From contig JAQBVN010000023.1 in NCBI GenBank assembly GCA_027622975.1, positions 1-39,166 of the forward strand: a DNA stretch of 39,166 nucleotides, in the 5' to 3' direction. The stretch is from Bacteroidota bacterium. GTDB lineage: Bacteria > Bacteroidota > Bacteroidia > Flavobacteriales_D > Sanyastnellaceae. Under the pieces are notes generated by a model. That model saw nothing but the letters and a program-made list of their open reading frames with translations. It made no database searches and was not told the origin of the DNA. The position numbers were made by a program, and so were the translations under genes. Position 1 is the stretch's first letter. Each line of letters starts with the position of its first letter. Of this stretch, positions 1-8,323 are shown one piece after another.

Positions 1-1209
1 TCACGCGGCACCGCATCGTTGCGCTATGGCGTCAATGCCGACGCCATGTTTTGGGCTTTCAATGACAGCATTCGGCCCTTCATGTGGGAGCCGGACAGTG
101 CGGGCCTCGATTCAGCCCTGACCCTGGGGGATTTTGGCCGTCGATGGGATGCGGACATGTCGTCGTTGTTGATCCAACCCTTCGTTCAGGTGAAACTCCG
201 TCCATCAGAGGCTTGGACTTTCACTGCGGGGCTCCATGCCATGGCGGATTCGCGCAGTGGTGCGAGGTCGTTGTTGGAGCCCCGGGTAGGTGCCCAGTTC
301 GTCTCGGCTGGAGGCACGGCGTGGTCTTTGGGGGCCGGCCTGCACAGCCAAATGCAAACCCCGTACCTCTACGCGTCCTCTCCAGGTCTCGATCCGTTGG
401 CCTTGCCTGGCCCGGACGGCCAGGCGCCCCTGGCCATGCCCAATCAGCACATGGATTTTACCCAAAGTTTCCATTCTGTGCTTGGCATGTCGCGGCGGTT
501 GGGAGATCTCTGGTCGATCAAAACGGAGGTCTATTGGCAGGAGCTTTACGACATTCCTGTCGCAGATCTCGGAACCGTGTGGGGTCGGGCCAACACGAGT
601 TATTCCCTGATCAATGCGGGGGGAGGTTTTTCTCGACTGTTTCCAGACACCCTCGTGAATGAGGGAAGGGGAAGGAACAAGGGCGTGGAACTCACCTTGG
701 CTCGTGCGTTTCGTGAGGGATGGTTTGTTCTTTTCACAGGCAGTGTATTTGATGCCCAATACACAGGGGCCGACGGGGTCTACCGCAACACGGATTTCAA
801 CGGTGGCTATGCGTGGAATGCCCTCGCGAGCAAGGAATGGACACTTGGTGCGTCCATGAGCTTGGTGACGGGCGCGAAGTGCACCATGGTGGGCGGACGC
901 TGGTACGGGGAGGTTGATGAAGACCAAAGTTTGATTCAGCGCGAGCTCATCTGGGACGATGCGACCCGCAACACCAAGCAATTCGACGACTACTTCAGGC
1001 TTGACCTCAAAACCAACCTGACGTGGAATCGTCCTTCGACCACCCATGAACTTGGCGTCGATTGGGTCAACATCTTGGGTACAGAAAATGTGCTCAAGTT
1101 GACCTATGCACCGGACGATGCGTCCGCTGACGATCCCAATTACAGTCCGGTGCGCGAAGAATACCAGCTCGGATTCCTTCCCATTTTCTTTTACCGTATC
1201 GATTTTTAA
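1..1209 (+). CDS. TonB-dependent receptor, C-terminal beta-barrel part (5' end outside window)
   Basis: The reading frame is open at base 1 (first codons Ser-Arg-Gly-Thr), so only the last ~402 residues of a larger protein are seen. The sequence alternates short aromatic/hydrophobic beta-strands with polar loops and ends in the aromatic strand FFYRIDF; a terminal Phe is the usual last residue of outer-membrane barrels (BAM signal). The stretch with GRGRNKGVELTLAR, then GWFVLFTGSVFDAQY and the FNGGYAWN region resembles the late barrel of Bacteroidota TonB-dependent receptors, often those with an N-terminal carboxypeptidase-regulatory-like domain. The plug and TonB box are not in the window and the substrate cannot be inferred. 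The next gene starts 20 nt downstream on the same strand and may be co-transcribed. It could be another large outer-membrane barrel, but the receptor call is the best fit. Confidence 0.8.
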   Translation, partial: SRGTASLRYGVNADAMFWAFNDSIRPFMWEPDSAGLDSALTLGDFGRRWDADMSSLLIQPFVQVKLRPSEAWTFTAGLHAMADSRSGARSLLEPRVGAQFVSAGGTAWSLGAGLHSQMQTPYLYASSPGLDPLALPGPDGQAPLAMPNQHMDFTQSFHSVLGMSRRLGDLWSIKTEVYWQELYDIPVADLGTVWGRANTSYSLINAGGGFSRLFPDTLVNEGRGRNKGVELTLARAFREGWFVLFTGSVFDAQYTGADGVYRNTDFNGGYAWNALASKEWTLGASMSLVTGAKCTMVGGRWYGEVDEDQSLIQRELIWDDATRNTKQFDDYFRLDLKTNLTWNRPSTTHELGVDWVNILGTENVLKLTYAPDDASADDPNYSPVREEYQLGFLPIFFYRIDF

Positions 1210-1229
1210 CCCACCAACACCTCCCATCC

Positions 1230-1835
1230 ATGACTTCGAATGCTGACATCCTTTCCATTTCCTGGCAGGCCTTCAAGGCCAACGGCTTGATCACTTTTGG
1301 CTTGGTGGTGCTTCATGGCGTGTTGACTTCCATTCTGGGCAATGTTGCGTTTGGTCTCGGATCGTTGCTGCTCTCGGGCGCCTTGTCCTACGGCTTCTCA
1401 CGCACAATGGTCCAAGTGTACAGGGGCCAAACCCCCGCACTCAACACCTACTTTGACGGCTTCAAGCGCTACGTGGACACCCTTGTCTGTACGTTGCTGA
1501 TTGGGGTGATTGTGGTGGTGGGGCTTGTGTTCTTGATCATCCCGGGAATCATTGCCGCCATCGGTTTGTCGCAGGTCTTTTACGTGCTGCAGGATCGCGA
1601 TGATTTGGACGCCATCGGGGCCATCAAGGAAAGCTGGCGCCTGACCTGGACCAACGGCCACATGTGGAAGGTGTTTTTCATGGGCTTCCTGATGTTCTTC
1701 GTGTTGATCCTTGGCATGCTGGCCTTGGGCGTGGGATTGCTCGTGGCCATCCCCGTGATCAGTGTCATGGGGGCGGGCCTGTATGAGGAGATCAAACGCG
1801 CGGATTCAACCGGCGGCCCCATTCATTTCGCCTGA
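1230..1835 (+). CDS. Polytopic inner-membrane protein, DUF975/YciC-like
   Basis: This is a 201-residue protein with about five hydrophobic segments (roughly residues 18-35, 40-55, 85-115, 145-165 and 165-185). The region after the third helix contains FLIIPGIIAAIGLSQVFYVL followed by an Asp-rich turn and AIKESWRLT. That arrangement (helix, PGI, then a conserved 'A..xSw.lt.g' amphipathic segment) is typical of the DUF975 / glycerophosphodiesterase-membrane-domain superfamily of unknown function. The first ATG after the receptor stop is used. The protein has no signal peptide or soluble domain. It ends 48 nt from the convergent secreted-protein gene. Function is unknown; the family call is by motif appearance only. 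Confidence 0.65.
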   Translation: MTSNADILSISWQAFKANGLITFGLVVLHGVLTSILGNVAFGLGSLLLSGALSYGFSRTMVQVYRGQTPALNTYFDGFKRYVDTLVCTLLIGVIVVVGLVFLIIPGIIAAIGLSQVFYVLQDRDDLDAIGAIKESWRLTWTNGHMWKVFFMGFLMFFVLILGMLALGVGLLVAIPVISVMGAGLYEEIKRADSTGGPIHFA

Positions 1836-1882
1836 TCAACGGTTCACGCATCCACGGTCGCACCCATTGACGTTTTTACCCG

Positions 1883-3055
1883 TCACCCGGCACAGACCTT
1901 TCCAAATCCGTCCAGGAGGCCCAGGAAATCCGTGACATTGAGGTTGCCATCTCCGTTGAGGTCAAAGAACCTCGGGTTGAGGTTGCCCCAGCCATTTCCG
2001 TCTCCCGTCGTCGGTGTGGCTGGTGAGCACATGTCGAGGTCGACGTCGTAACTCACCGCGATGCCGCAGGGTCCCTCCGGAGTGGGGGCAGAACCACCCA
2101 TCACCACCAACACGCGATACAGGTCGGAGATGTCCATCCATCCGGATGCATTCAGGTCCAAGTGGCAGGGGTCCAAGTTTCCCGTGTCACCCACTTCGCC
2201 AAGCCAGGCCGTCAGTTCGCATTTTCCCGTGGTAGGGCTGTACACGGTGCCTTCCCCACAGGCGTAAATGCAACTTCCATCGTCCTCATCGGCTTCAGGA
2301 TTGAAATTCGGTGCCTCAGGATCTGTGCAGCCCCAGACAGACTCGGCTTCGACCAGGCCCGTCAATGGAAAAACCTCTCGGATCTCATCGCTTTGAATGC
2401 CTTCTCGAAAAATTTGAATCTGGATTTGTCCAAACAACAGGCCAGTCGTTGTGATTTGGGCCACCAGCACCCGCAAATCGTCGCCGGCAAAGGCAACATG
2501 AGATTCAGCCAGCTCGATGCCTGGAAAGGGGATGTACCAAGCCCCACCCAAGGAGTCGTTGACGGTGGTGCTTTGACCCGCACCTGTGCCAGTGAATTGA
2601 GCTGTCAAATCAATGCTTCCCCAAATGGATGATGGATGTTCGGCCGGGGGTGTGGAGGAGTCGACAGCGCCCAGGGTGAGAAAGCTGTCAAACGCCAATT
2701 CGGGGAAGGCTCCCAAAAACAAGGGGTTGATGCCTTGAGCGAAGGGTCCGGCGTTGTATGGTGAATTGAACCACCCTGCTGGGTCCGTCGTATGCAACAC
2801 CAACGGATGCGAAGCGTCGCCTGAACATGAGCTCAAGTAATCCGTGGCACTTGCGCAGTTCATGTACACCCGGTACGTTGTCATCCCAGCCAAGATGCCG
2901 GTGTCGTGAGAAACGTGCTCAACCACCTCGAGGCTGTATCCGAGGGCACCCCAGTCTTGGGTTTGGGCTTCACAATTCACGGGGGCATACGCTCCAACCA
3001 ACAACCAGCACGTCATTGCGCGAAACTGAAGGGAGAGGGGAGAAGGTGACATCAT
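1883..3055 (-). CDS. Secreted protein with a GCTDP-type Cys repeat and dockerin-like EF-hand loops
   Basis: This is a 390-residue protein with an N-terminal signal peptide (hydrophobic residues about 8-30, ending near CEAQTQ). Residues ~30-240 form an all-beta-looking domain of unknown family. Near residue 243 comes one GCTDPEAPNFNPEADEDDGS motif, a short Cys-containing repeat common in secreted Bacteroidota proteins. The C-terminal part has two dockerin-like calcium loops, DLNASGWMDISDLYRVL and DLNGDGNLNVTDFLGLL, the second running almost to the terminus (FGKVCAG). No classical T9SS type A sorting domain is visible, so the dockerin-like tail itself may be the surface or sorting module. It lies 43 nt downstream of the M14 peptidase on the same strand and may share its transcript. 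The biological role is not recognisable. Confidence 0.75.
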   Translation of the reverse strand: MMSPSPLSLQFRAMTCWLLVGAYAPVNCEAQTQDWGALGYSLEVVEHVSHDTGILAGMTTYRVYMNCASATDYLSSCSGDASHPLVLHTTDPAGWFNSPYNAGPFAQGINPLFLGAFPELAFDSFLTLGAVDSSTPPAEHPSSIWGSIDLTAQFTGTGAGQSTTVNDSLGGAWYIPFPGIELAESHVAFAGDDLRVLVAQITTTGLLFGQIQIQIFREGIQSDEIREVFPLTGLVEAESVWGCTDPEAPNFNPEADEDDGSCIYACGEGTVYSPTTGKCELTAWLGEVGDTGNLDPCHLDLNASGWMDISDLYRVLVVMGGSAPTPEGPCGIAVSYDVDLDMCSPATPTTGDGNGWGNLNPRFFDLNGDGNLNVTDFLGLLDGFGKVCAG

Positions 3056-3098
3056 GCGCGGGGATACGGAATCAAGGAGGTGTTGGTTTCAGGCAAGG

Positions 3099-5717
3099 TC
3101 ACATCGCTGCGCCAAAAAACACGGCGTTGGCAAACAATTTGTGTCCATCTTTCCAAAACGCACGGAAAAGCACGTTGTCCGCGAGGTAGACCACGTGGCC
3201 TTGGCCCATGTCGTGGACGCCAAAACTCAAGCTTTCACGAATCCCCTGGTTGGCAAGGGATCCAGCAAAGCCGCTGACGGGTTGGGTGTCGCCTCGAATG
3301 ATTCCCACGTTGTGGCCGCGCTCGAGATGGGCAAATCGCTGGCTTGAAGTTTTGATGCTTCGAAAGGAGTTTCCATAGCCATAAGCCAGGGGGTGGGTGG
3401 CGTCGAGCTGCACGTCGTAAACAGCTCCGGGAATGTCACGGGAAATGCCACGTCGTTCAGACAATGCAAAGGGTGCATAACGCTCTGCCTCGTTGTGGGC
3501 TTCACGTTCATCGGCACGTTGGTTCCGATCCTCTTCTCCAGCATCGCGTGACAAGCCCCATCGGTCCAAGCCTAGGGAGCATGCCCCTTCGAGCAAGATG
3601 AGCTGCCCTCCGTCTCGCACCCAACCTGAAAGGGTTTCTTCTTCGTCTTCCCCCACGTCGTACCAGCCCCGGGGAAGCACCACCACGTCGTAATCCGCGA
3701 TGGCACCTCCACCCAGCAGACGATCCAACCCTCGAATGGGTGTGATGGGGTAATGCCAAACCTCTTCGAAGTGATGCCAAACTTCGCCGAAGCTCAAAGA
3801 GGAAACGTCTTCGCCCATCACCACGGCCACTCGAGGAGCCGGGATGTGCGTGACGTCATCGGCCCCCAAGTCAGGACCTTCAGTGACGAGGCCGCTGGAC
3901 AGTCGCGTTGTTTGAATTCCTGGAATGCCGAGGCATGCCTCGTCCAAGAGTCCCTCGATGCCGGGCCACAACGCTTCATTGTTGCGGCGAGTGACAACGA
4001 GGGTGCCTCGGGGATGAAGGACGCCTTGGGCGAGGATGGGGCGACGCGCCACGCGTACGACCACACCCTCGGTCAGAAGGGAGGCCAATGCAGGTGTGCC
4101 CAAGTCTGTCTGGTACTGAATCAAATAGGCGTACGCGGGAGCGCTCTCGCCCCCCTCCGCGCCAGACGCGGAGGCGCCTCGGCGTGCCGCCTCGTCAGAC
4201 GACCCGCCCTGCGGGACAGTCCAAGCGGCAAGCTGGGGTACATCGGAGGTCAGAGCGTGGGCGTCCAGGCCGTAGGCGTAGGGGAGGGCCCACGTGGTGA
4301 TGTCGTACGTCAAAGAATCGCTCAGCGCGGGATTGGGGTCCAGCAGCACCTGAAGCAGGCCGGACTGGGCTTGGCGTGCATTCACCACCAAATCCCCAGC
4401 GGATACGGTCAGGCGGGTCAAACCTGAGGTTGTGTAATCCCAACCCGAAGCCTTGAAATCGGACATGGCGCGGCCGTAGGATATGCCGTTGTCATCCATC
4501 AGTTGGGTGAACCATGCGAGCTTCTCCGCGCCATTGCTGGCAGCAATCACGTACCCGGTGTAGTCACCCCAAGGCTCTTCGAGATTCCGACGGTGGTAGG
4601 CCGCAAACTCTTTGAGCATTTTATCGACGTGCATGCCCGCAGACTCAATCGTGGCCAACCCGCTCTCGGTGTGGTTCTGGATGCGATAGGCCAAAGTCAG
4701 GGTGTCCCCGACTGCGGTCTCCACTGCACGTCCAGCCCTTCCACTGCCACCTTGCTCGTAGGTCATGCCCACTGCACCTTGAAACATGGGCCACGTATCA
4801 CCATAGGATGGGTACAAGAGGTCAAACACCTCTCGCGTGAAATACAACGCCCCACGTTGGTCAAAGTACTTGGCGTTGTTGGTGCCAATGTGTCCTTGGC
4901 ATTCGCGCTGCCAAGGTGTGATGATGGCGTGATAGGGTTCAGCCGCCGGCGCAAAGTAATAGGGGCTGTTCACGCCTTGCTCGTGAAAATCCACGTGAAC
5001 TTGGGGCATCCAGCGTCGGTAGAAGGCGGTGCGCGCCTTGGTTTCTCGTTGGGTTTGCCAGGCCAAATCGCGGTTCATGTCAAACAAGTAGTGGTTGGCT
5101 CGACCGCCAGGCCAGGGCTCGTCGTGTTCCCATGCCCACGCATCCGCGTTCATCCGTTGGGTTGTGGATTGGTCCTGGTAGGATACGTAGCGATCCCGTC
5201 CATCGGGGTTGACGCATGGGTCAAGCACGACCACTGCTCGGTCCAGGAGGTGGCTGTGCGAGGTTGCCAAGGCGTGAACTGTGGCCATGGCAGCTTCCGT
5301 GCACACCGCTTCGTTGCCGTGCACGTTGTAACTCAAGTACACCCATGCCACGCGGTCACCGCTGTCGATGCCTTCATGGACCCTGCGCATGTTTTGCGCG
5401 GCCAATTCCTCGAGGCGTTCCATGTTTTTTGGGCTCGACATGACCAAACCCAGCAAGGGCCGGTGCTCTGAGGTGCTTCCATAGGATTCCAAGGTCCAGT
5501 GGGGTACGGATTCAGCCATGGCCTCCATGAAGTCCACCACCGCGTGATGGCGCGTGAATCGGTCACCCAATTCGTGGCCCAGGATGTCAGAAGGCTCAGG
5601 AACGAGCCCTTGGGCATGCGAGGCGAGCGAGCAGAAGCCTGAAAGGCACAGGAAAGCCCAAAACATGACGCGTCGCACATCACGGGCACATGCACAAAGG
5701 GAGAGGGGGTGTAACAT
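3099..5717 (-). CDS. Secreted M14-family zinc carboxypeptidase
   Basis: This 872-residue metallopeptidase probably trims peptides outside the inner membrane. The signal peptide spans about residues 17-37 (hydrophobic core from FWAFLCLSGF, ending SHAQG). The peptidase domain follows: the zinc motif HGNE gives H133 and E136, a second zinc His is H245 in VDFHEQG, and NPDGRDR and DMNRD are typical M14 substrate-pocket segments. Residues ~480-870 form a large C-terminal region with a class I glutamine-amidotransferase-like look (VVVLPRGWYD, GGQLILLEGA), as in other large Bacteroidota M14 proteins. The ATG at 5717 is preferred because a TAnnTTTG-like box lies 4 nt upstream; a shorter start at 5666 (MFWAFL) would also give a signal peptide. 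The dockerin-like protein follows it. Substrate is unknown. Confidence 0.85.
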   Translation of the reverse strand: MLHPLSLCACARDVRRVMFWAFLCLSGFCSLASHAQGLVPEPSDILGHELGDRFTRHHAVVDFMEAMAESVPHWTLESYGSTSEHRPLLGLVMSSPKNMERLEELAAQNMRRVHEGIDSGDRVAWVYLSYNVHGNEAVCTEAAMATVHALATSHSHLLDRAVVVLDPCVNPDGRDRYVSYQDQSTTQRMNADAWAWEHDEPWPGGRANHYLFDMNRDLAWQTQRETKARTAFYRRWMPQVHVDFHEQGVNSPYYFAPAAEPYHAIITPWQRECQGHIGTNNAKYFDQRGALYFTREVFDLLYPSYGDTWPMFQGAVGMTYEQGGSGRAGRAVETAVGDTLTLAYRIQNHTESGLATIESAGMHVDKMLKEFAAYHRRNLEEPWGDYTGYVIAASNGAEKLAWFTQLMDDNGISYGRAMSDFKASGWDYTTSGLTRLTVSAGDLVVNARQAQSGLLQVLLDPNPALSDSLTYDITTWALPYAYGLDAHALTSDVPQLAAWTVPQGGSSDEAARRGASASGAEGGESAPAYAYLIQYQTDLGTPALASLLTEGVVVRVARRPILAQGVLHPRGTLVVTRRNNEALWPGIEGLLDEACLGIPGIQTTRLSSGLVTEGPDLGADDVTHIPAPRVAVVMGEDVSSLSFGEVWHHFEEVWHYPITPIRGLDRLLGGGAIADYDVVVLPRGWYDVGEDEEETLSGWVRDGGQLILLEGACSLGLDRWGLSRDAGEEDRNQRADEREAHNEAERYAPFALSERRGISRDIPGAVYDVQLDATHPLAYGYGNSFRSIKTSSQRFAHLERGHNVGIIRGDTQPVSGFAGSLANQGIRESLSFGVHDMGQGHVVYLADNVLFRAFWKDGHKLFANAVFFGAAM

Positions 5718-5721
5718 GCGT

Positions 5722-5729
5722 CAAATATC
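5722..5729 (-). promoter_or_regulatory. Candidate -7 box of the M14 peptidase gene
   Basis: On the minus strand this reads GATATTTG, matching five of the six fixed positions of the Bacteroidota -7 element TAnnTTTG. Only 4 nt separate it from the ATG, so the transcript would start at or next to the start codon. No clear -33 TTG is seen. It is weak alone; the fixed spacing shared with six other genes in the window supports it. Confidence 0.35.
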
Positions 5730-5889
5730 GTCCGAGAATTTCCGGAATGGGTGATCGCGCGAAAACCGATGTCATCCAATCGAAAAAATATTATGTAACC
5801 TTTTGGGGCAAACTTCCGTTCACTCATTCAAGAAGGCCGGGTGGGAGCCCATTCCCAGAAGGCAAGTTTCACCTCACATACAATGTATC

Positions 5890-6036
5890 ATGGACACGAT
5901 ATTTACGACCGCTTACTTGATGATTCTTGCGTGGGCACTTTCGTGGGCCATGGTGTATGGATTCTCTGGATGTCAATGTGTTGCCTCTTTGATGGTTTCA
6001 ATGGATGCCAAGAAGGGCAAACGACGGGGTTTTTGA
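5890..6036 (+). CDS. Possible 48-residue single-helix membrane protein
   Basis: This is a short candidate gene in the 576-nt stretch between the M14 gene and the next clear gene. It encodes 48 residues: a hydrophobic segment of about 25 residues (from TTAYLMILAWALSWAMVYGF onward), a Cys-x-Cys, and a basic tail KKGKRRGF. One membrane helix with a positively charged end is a common small-protein layout. A plus-strand terminator 91 nt downstream (6127-6155) shows that something is transcribed rightward here. There is no recognisable family, no clear -7 box, and overlapping frames are also open, so it could equally be part of a small RNA. The rest of 5730-6126 shows no other feature I can support. 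Confidence 0.3.
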   Translation: MDTIFTTAYLMILAWALSWAMVYGFSGCQCVASLMVSMDAKKGKRRGF

Positions 6037-6126
6037 AGACACCGGGAGTGGATCGACCCACTTTTGAGGGCAAATGATGGATGGTACAATACTGATTTCG
6101 AGTGGATTCATCGAAGAATTGCGATG

Positions 6127-6155
6127 AAATGGCGGCTTCAGGCCGCCATTTTTTT
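6127..6155 (+). terminator. Rho-independent terminator
   Basis: A perfect 10-bp stem, AAATGGCGGC / GCCGCCATTT, with a 5-nt loop (TTCAG) runs into seven T residues. It would end rightward transcription from 5718-6126, where the only candidate gene is the 48-residue ORF, and it isolates the following two-gene unit. Confidence 0.85.
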
Positions 6156-6293
6156 AATGTGCTGAATATCAGCAATGACGCGCTTTTTCGGGGATTTCAA
6201 CATGCGCGCGTTGATGGAATTGGATTGTGTCCATTTGACACGTCTAGAGTCTGTGCAGATTTGCATCAGTCCAAACCTCAAAACCCTTACACC

Positions 6294-6521
6294 ATGGACA
6301 ATGTGTTCAAATTTATGGGCGGCTTCTTCACGAGCCTTACCCAACTCTTGATCGGATTTGCTGCCCTTGCGGTGGTGACCGAAGTGGTCTTCGGAGCAGA
6401 GATGTTCCCAGGCATGACGGTGGTAGACAACCTCACGTCGTTGATCACGACCCTTGGCAACGGCGGTTTCGTCGGCCTTGTGGCTCTTTTGATCCTCTGG
6501 AACATCCTGTCGAAGAAATAA
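6294..6521 (+). CDS. Small two-helix membrane protein of unknown function
   Basis: The gene encodes 75 residues beginning MDNVFKFMGGFF, chosen because longer in-frame starts would reach back into or next to the upstream terminator and add a non-protein-like extension. It has two hydrophobic segments, about residues 12-33 (LTQLLIGFAALAVVTEVVFG) and 55-72 (GGFVGLVALLILWNIL), joined by a loop with the Gly/Phe/Pro turn AEMFPGM, and a basic end SKK. No catalytic residues are evident. A weak -7-like box (CAGATTTG, ~6257-6264) lies 29 nt upstream. It shares a terminator-bounded unit with the PKD-like protein downstream, suggesting a joint envelope role. I do not recognise the family. Confidence 0.6.
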   Translation: MDNVFKFMGGFFTSLTQLLIGFAALAVVTEVVFGAEMFPGMTVVDNLTSLITTLGNGGFVGLVALLILWNILSKK

Positions 6522-6528
6522 TGAGCGT

Positions 6529-6556
6529 GGCGCGGTTCCTTAGGTGGAACCGCGCC
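6529..6556 (+). other. Strong intergenic hairpin without a T-tract
   Basis: An 11-bp perfect stem, GGCGCGGTTCC / GGAACCGCGCC, with a 6-nt loop lies between two small membrane-protein genes, 7 nt after the first stop codon. No T run follows, so it is not a standard terminator. It may stabilise the upstream mRNA end or reduce read-through. It also argues that the second gene does not start at the GTG inside the hairpin (6544). Confidence 0.6.
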
Positions 6557-6573
6557 TACACGCCAACACCGCA

Positions 6574-7095
6574 ATGCTCATGGAAAAACAAATCACAGCT
6601 GTGGCCCTGGCGCTTAGCGTGGCGGGCTTGGGGTATTTGAAAACGCAGCAGATGGATCGATTGGCCGCACAGGCGGTTGAAGATGCTGCTGCCGCGGAGC
6701 AGGAAGCCCTCTTGGCTCAGGAAATGGCTGACAATGCAGCCAGACTCCACTTTGAGGTTCCTCATGACAACGATGCCTCCACCCAAGAATTGAACATCGT
6801 CCTTGACGGTTCGTCTTCATATGACGTCAACAACGACTCGTTGGCCTTCACGTGGTCCCAGGTCGAAGGCAACCAGGTCTCTTTGACCCATTCTGAGGAC
6901 GGCACGTCTTCCTTTCGTGCGGCCCCCGGGAAGTACACGTTTGAGCTGACTGTGACCGACGCCTATGGTGAATCGGCCAGTGAACAGGCCAAACTTTCAA
7001 TCGACCCCGAGCCCAACCAAGCACCGACGGTCGCCATTTCAGTTCGTGCTGAAGCTCCTGCGGCAGAGGACGAATTGGAAGCCTCCGAGGAATGA
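6574..7095 (+). CDS. Membrane-anchored protein with a PKD/Ig-like domain
   Basis: The protein has about 173 residues from the ATG at 6574 (a second ATG at 6580 is equally possible). An N-terminal hydrophobic anchor (QITAVALALSVAGLGYL) lacks an obvious cleavage site. It is followed by an Ala/Glu/Gln-rich, probably coiled-coil segment (about residues 28-55). Residues ~65-145 form a PKD/REJ-like beta-sandwich: LDGSSSYDVNNDSLAFTW, then the typical strand YTFELTVTDAYGES. The tail is acidic and Ala/Pro-rich. The layout suggests an inner-membrane protein displaying an adhesive or structural domain in the periplasm. It shares a unit with the two-helix protein upstream and is closed by the terminator at 7169. 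Exact function is unknown. Confidence 0.6.
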   Translation: MLMEKQITAVALALSVAGLGYLKTQQMDRLAAQAVEDAAAAEQEALLAQEMADNAARLHFEVPHDNDASTQELNIVLDGSSSYDVNNDSLAFTWSQVEGNQVSLTHSEDGTSSFRAAPGKYTFELTVTDAYGESASEQAKLSIDPEPNQAPTVAISVRAEAPAAEDELEASEE

Positions 7096-7168
7096 TTCAT
7101 TTCTACCCCTCATAACCTTCAAGAAACATCAAGAACTCCTAGAACAGGTTCTTTTGTAAGTCAGAGTG

Positions 7169-7195
7169 ACGCGCCTCGAAGGGGGCGCGTTTTTC
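7169..7195 (+). terminator. Rho-independent terminator after the PKD-like gene
   Basis: The stem ACGCGCC / GGCGCGT is followed by TTTTTCTT. It closes the two-gene unit 6294-7095. It also overlaps the longest possible mnmH reading frame, which is one reason to place the mnmH start downstream at 7262. Confidence 0.75.
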
Positions 7196-7228
7196 TTGTC
7201 GAGTCCAAGCGATGTGACCCCGGTGGTG

Positions 7229-7257
7229 TTGACTTTGAAGTGGGTGGACCATCTTTG
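7229..7257 (+). promoter_or_regulatory. mnmH-selD promoter
   Basis: TTG (7229-7231), an 18-nt spacer, then CATCTTTG (7250-7257), which matches the Bacteroidota consensus TTG / TAnnTTTG at all but one fixed base. The ATG at 7262 follows after only 4 nt, predicting an essentially leaderless mRNA and fixing the mnmH start. Confidence 0.55.
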
Positions 7258-7261
7258 TGCC

Positions 7262-8323
7262 ATGGGGATTTCTGAGCATGTGTTGAGTCCGGGAGAGACG
7301 CTTGCTGCGCTCGCTGAGGGGGCATGCGTGTTGGACACCCGCAGTCCTTCTGAATTTGAGGTGGGTCATTTGCCGGGAGCTACCTCGTTTCCCCTGTTTT
7401 CAGATGAAGAGAGGGCCCGCGTGGGAACCCTGTACAAGCAAGTTGGCAAGCAGGCTGCGGTGGACGAGGGGTTGGCTTTGGTGGGGCCCAAGATGAGGGA
7501 CCTTGTGACGAGGGCCCGCGCGATGTTTGAGGCCCAATCAACCCGGCGCCCCTTGGTTGTGCATTGTTGGCGCGGTGGCATGCGCTCGGAAAGCGTGGAT
7601 TGGTTGTTGCGAACAGCGGGCATGCCAGTGCATCGATGTGAAGGGGGATACAAGGCATGTCAAGCGTATATGCGGCATGTGTTGGGGAGGCAGCGTGCGT
7701 ACGTGGTGTTGGGCGGCATGACGGGAACGGCCAAAACGGAGGTGCTTCGCGCTTTGGGGCAACAGGGCGCTCGTGTCATTGACCTTGAAGACATGGCCAA
7801 GCATTTTGGTTCGGCGTTTGGGAACTTGGAAAGGCATCCCCAGCCGACGACCGAGCAGTTTGCGAATGATTTGGCCTGTGCCCTGATGAGACTGGACTCA
7901 GAGGGTGACGGGCCGATTTGGCTGGAAAATGAAAGTCGCCAAATCGGCAAGGTTTACCTGCCTGAAATGTTCTTCAAGCGTCTTCGAGAGGCTCCTGTGC
8001 TGGAGATTGAACGAACTGAAGACGATCGCATCAACCATTTGTTGGCGATGTACGGCGAGGCACCTACGGCCGCGCTGAAGGCCGCGTTTTTGCGCATTCG
8101 CGACAAATTGGGGGGGCAGCATGCCCAGGCTGCGGTTGCGCATCTCGAGGCTGGTGATCTGGCGGAAGCGGCTCGGATTGCCCTGGTGTATTACGACAAA
8201 ACATACCGCCACGGTTTGAACCAACGCGTCTTATCTCAAACAATTGATGGACGCGGCATGAACCCTCAAGACACGGCAACTCGCTGTGCAATGGCCCTTG
8301 AAACCTGGAATCCATGGACATGA
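7262..8323 (+). CDS. mnmH: tRNA 2-selenouridine synthase (MnmH/SelU)
   Basis: This enzyme swaps sulfur for selenium (via a geranylated intermediate) at the wobble 2-thiouridine of tRNA-Lys, -Glu and -Gln, using selenophosphate. The 353-residue protein has the full family layout. An N-terminal rhodanese domain opens with LDTRSPSEFEVGHLPGA and carries the catalytic Cys in VVHCWRGGMRS (C102). A C-terminal P-loop domain has GMTGTAKT (residues 152-159) and the diagnostic IWLENESRQIGKVYLP. The start at 7262 follows a promoter whose -7 box ends 4 nt upstream; the frame is open back to 7166 but that stretch overlaps a terminator. It overlaps selD by 4 nt, so both are translated from one mRNA, which fits the shared pathway. 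Confidence 0.95.
   Translation: MGISEHVLSPGETLAALAEGACVLDTRSPSEFEVGHLPGATSFPLFSDEERARVGTLYKQVGKQAAVDEGLALVGPKMRDLVTRARAMFEAQSTRRPLVVHCWRGGMRSESVDWLLRTAGMPVHRCEGGYKACQAYMRHVLGRQRAYVVLGGMTGTAKTEVLRALGQQGARVIDLEDMAKHFGSAFGNLERHPQPTTEQFANDLACALMRLDSEGDGPIWLENESRQIGKVYLPEMFFKRLREAPVLEIERTEDDRINHLLAMYGEAPTAALKAAFLRIRDKLGGQHAQAAVAHLEAGDLAEAARIALVYYDKTYRHGLNQRVLSQTIDGRGMNPQDTATRCAMALETWNPWT

Noticed and set aside
205-1227. Minus-strand open frame opposite the TonB receptor barrel
   Set aside because: Antisense shadow; the plus strand has convincing barrel strands and a terminal Phe.
7166-7261. N-terminal extension of mnmH
   Set aside because: The open frame covers a terminator and the mnmH promoter; family N-termini fit the ATG at 7262.
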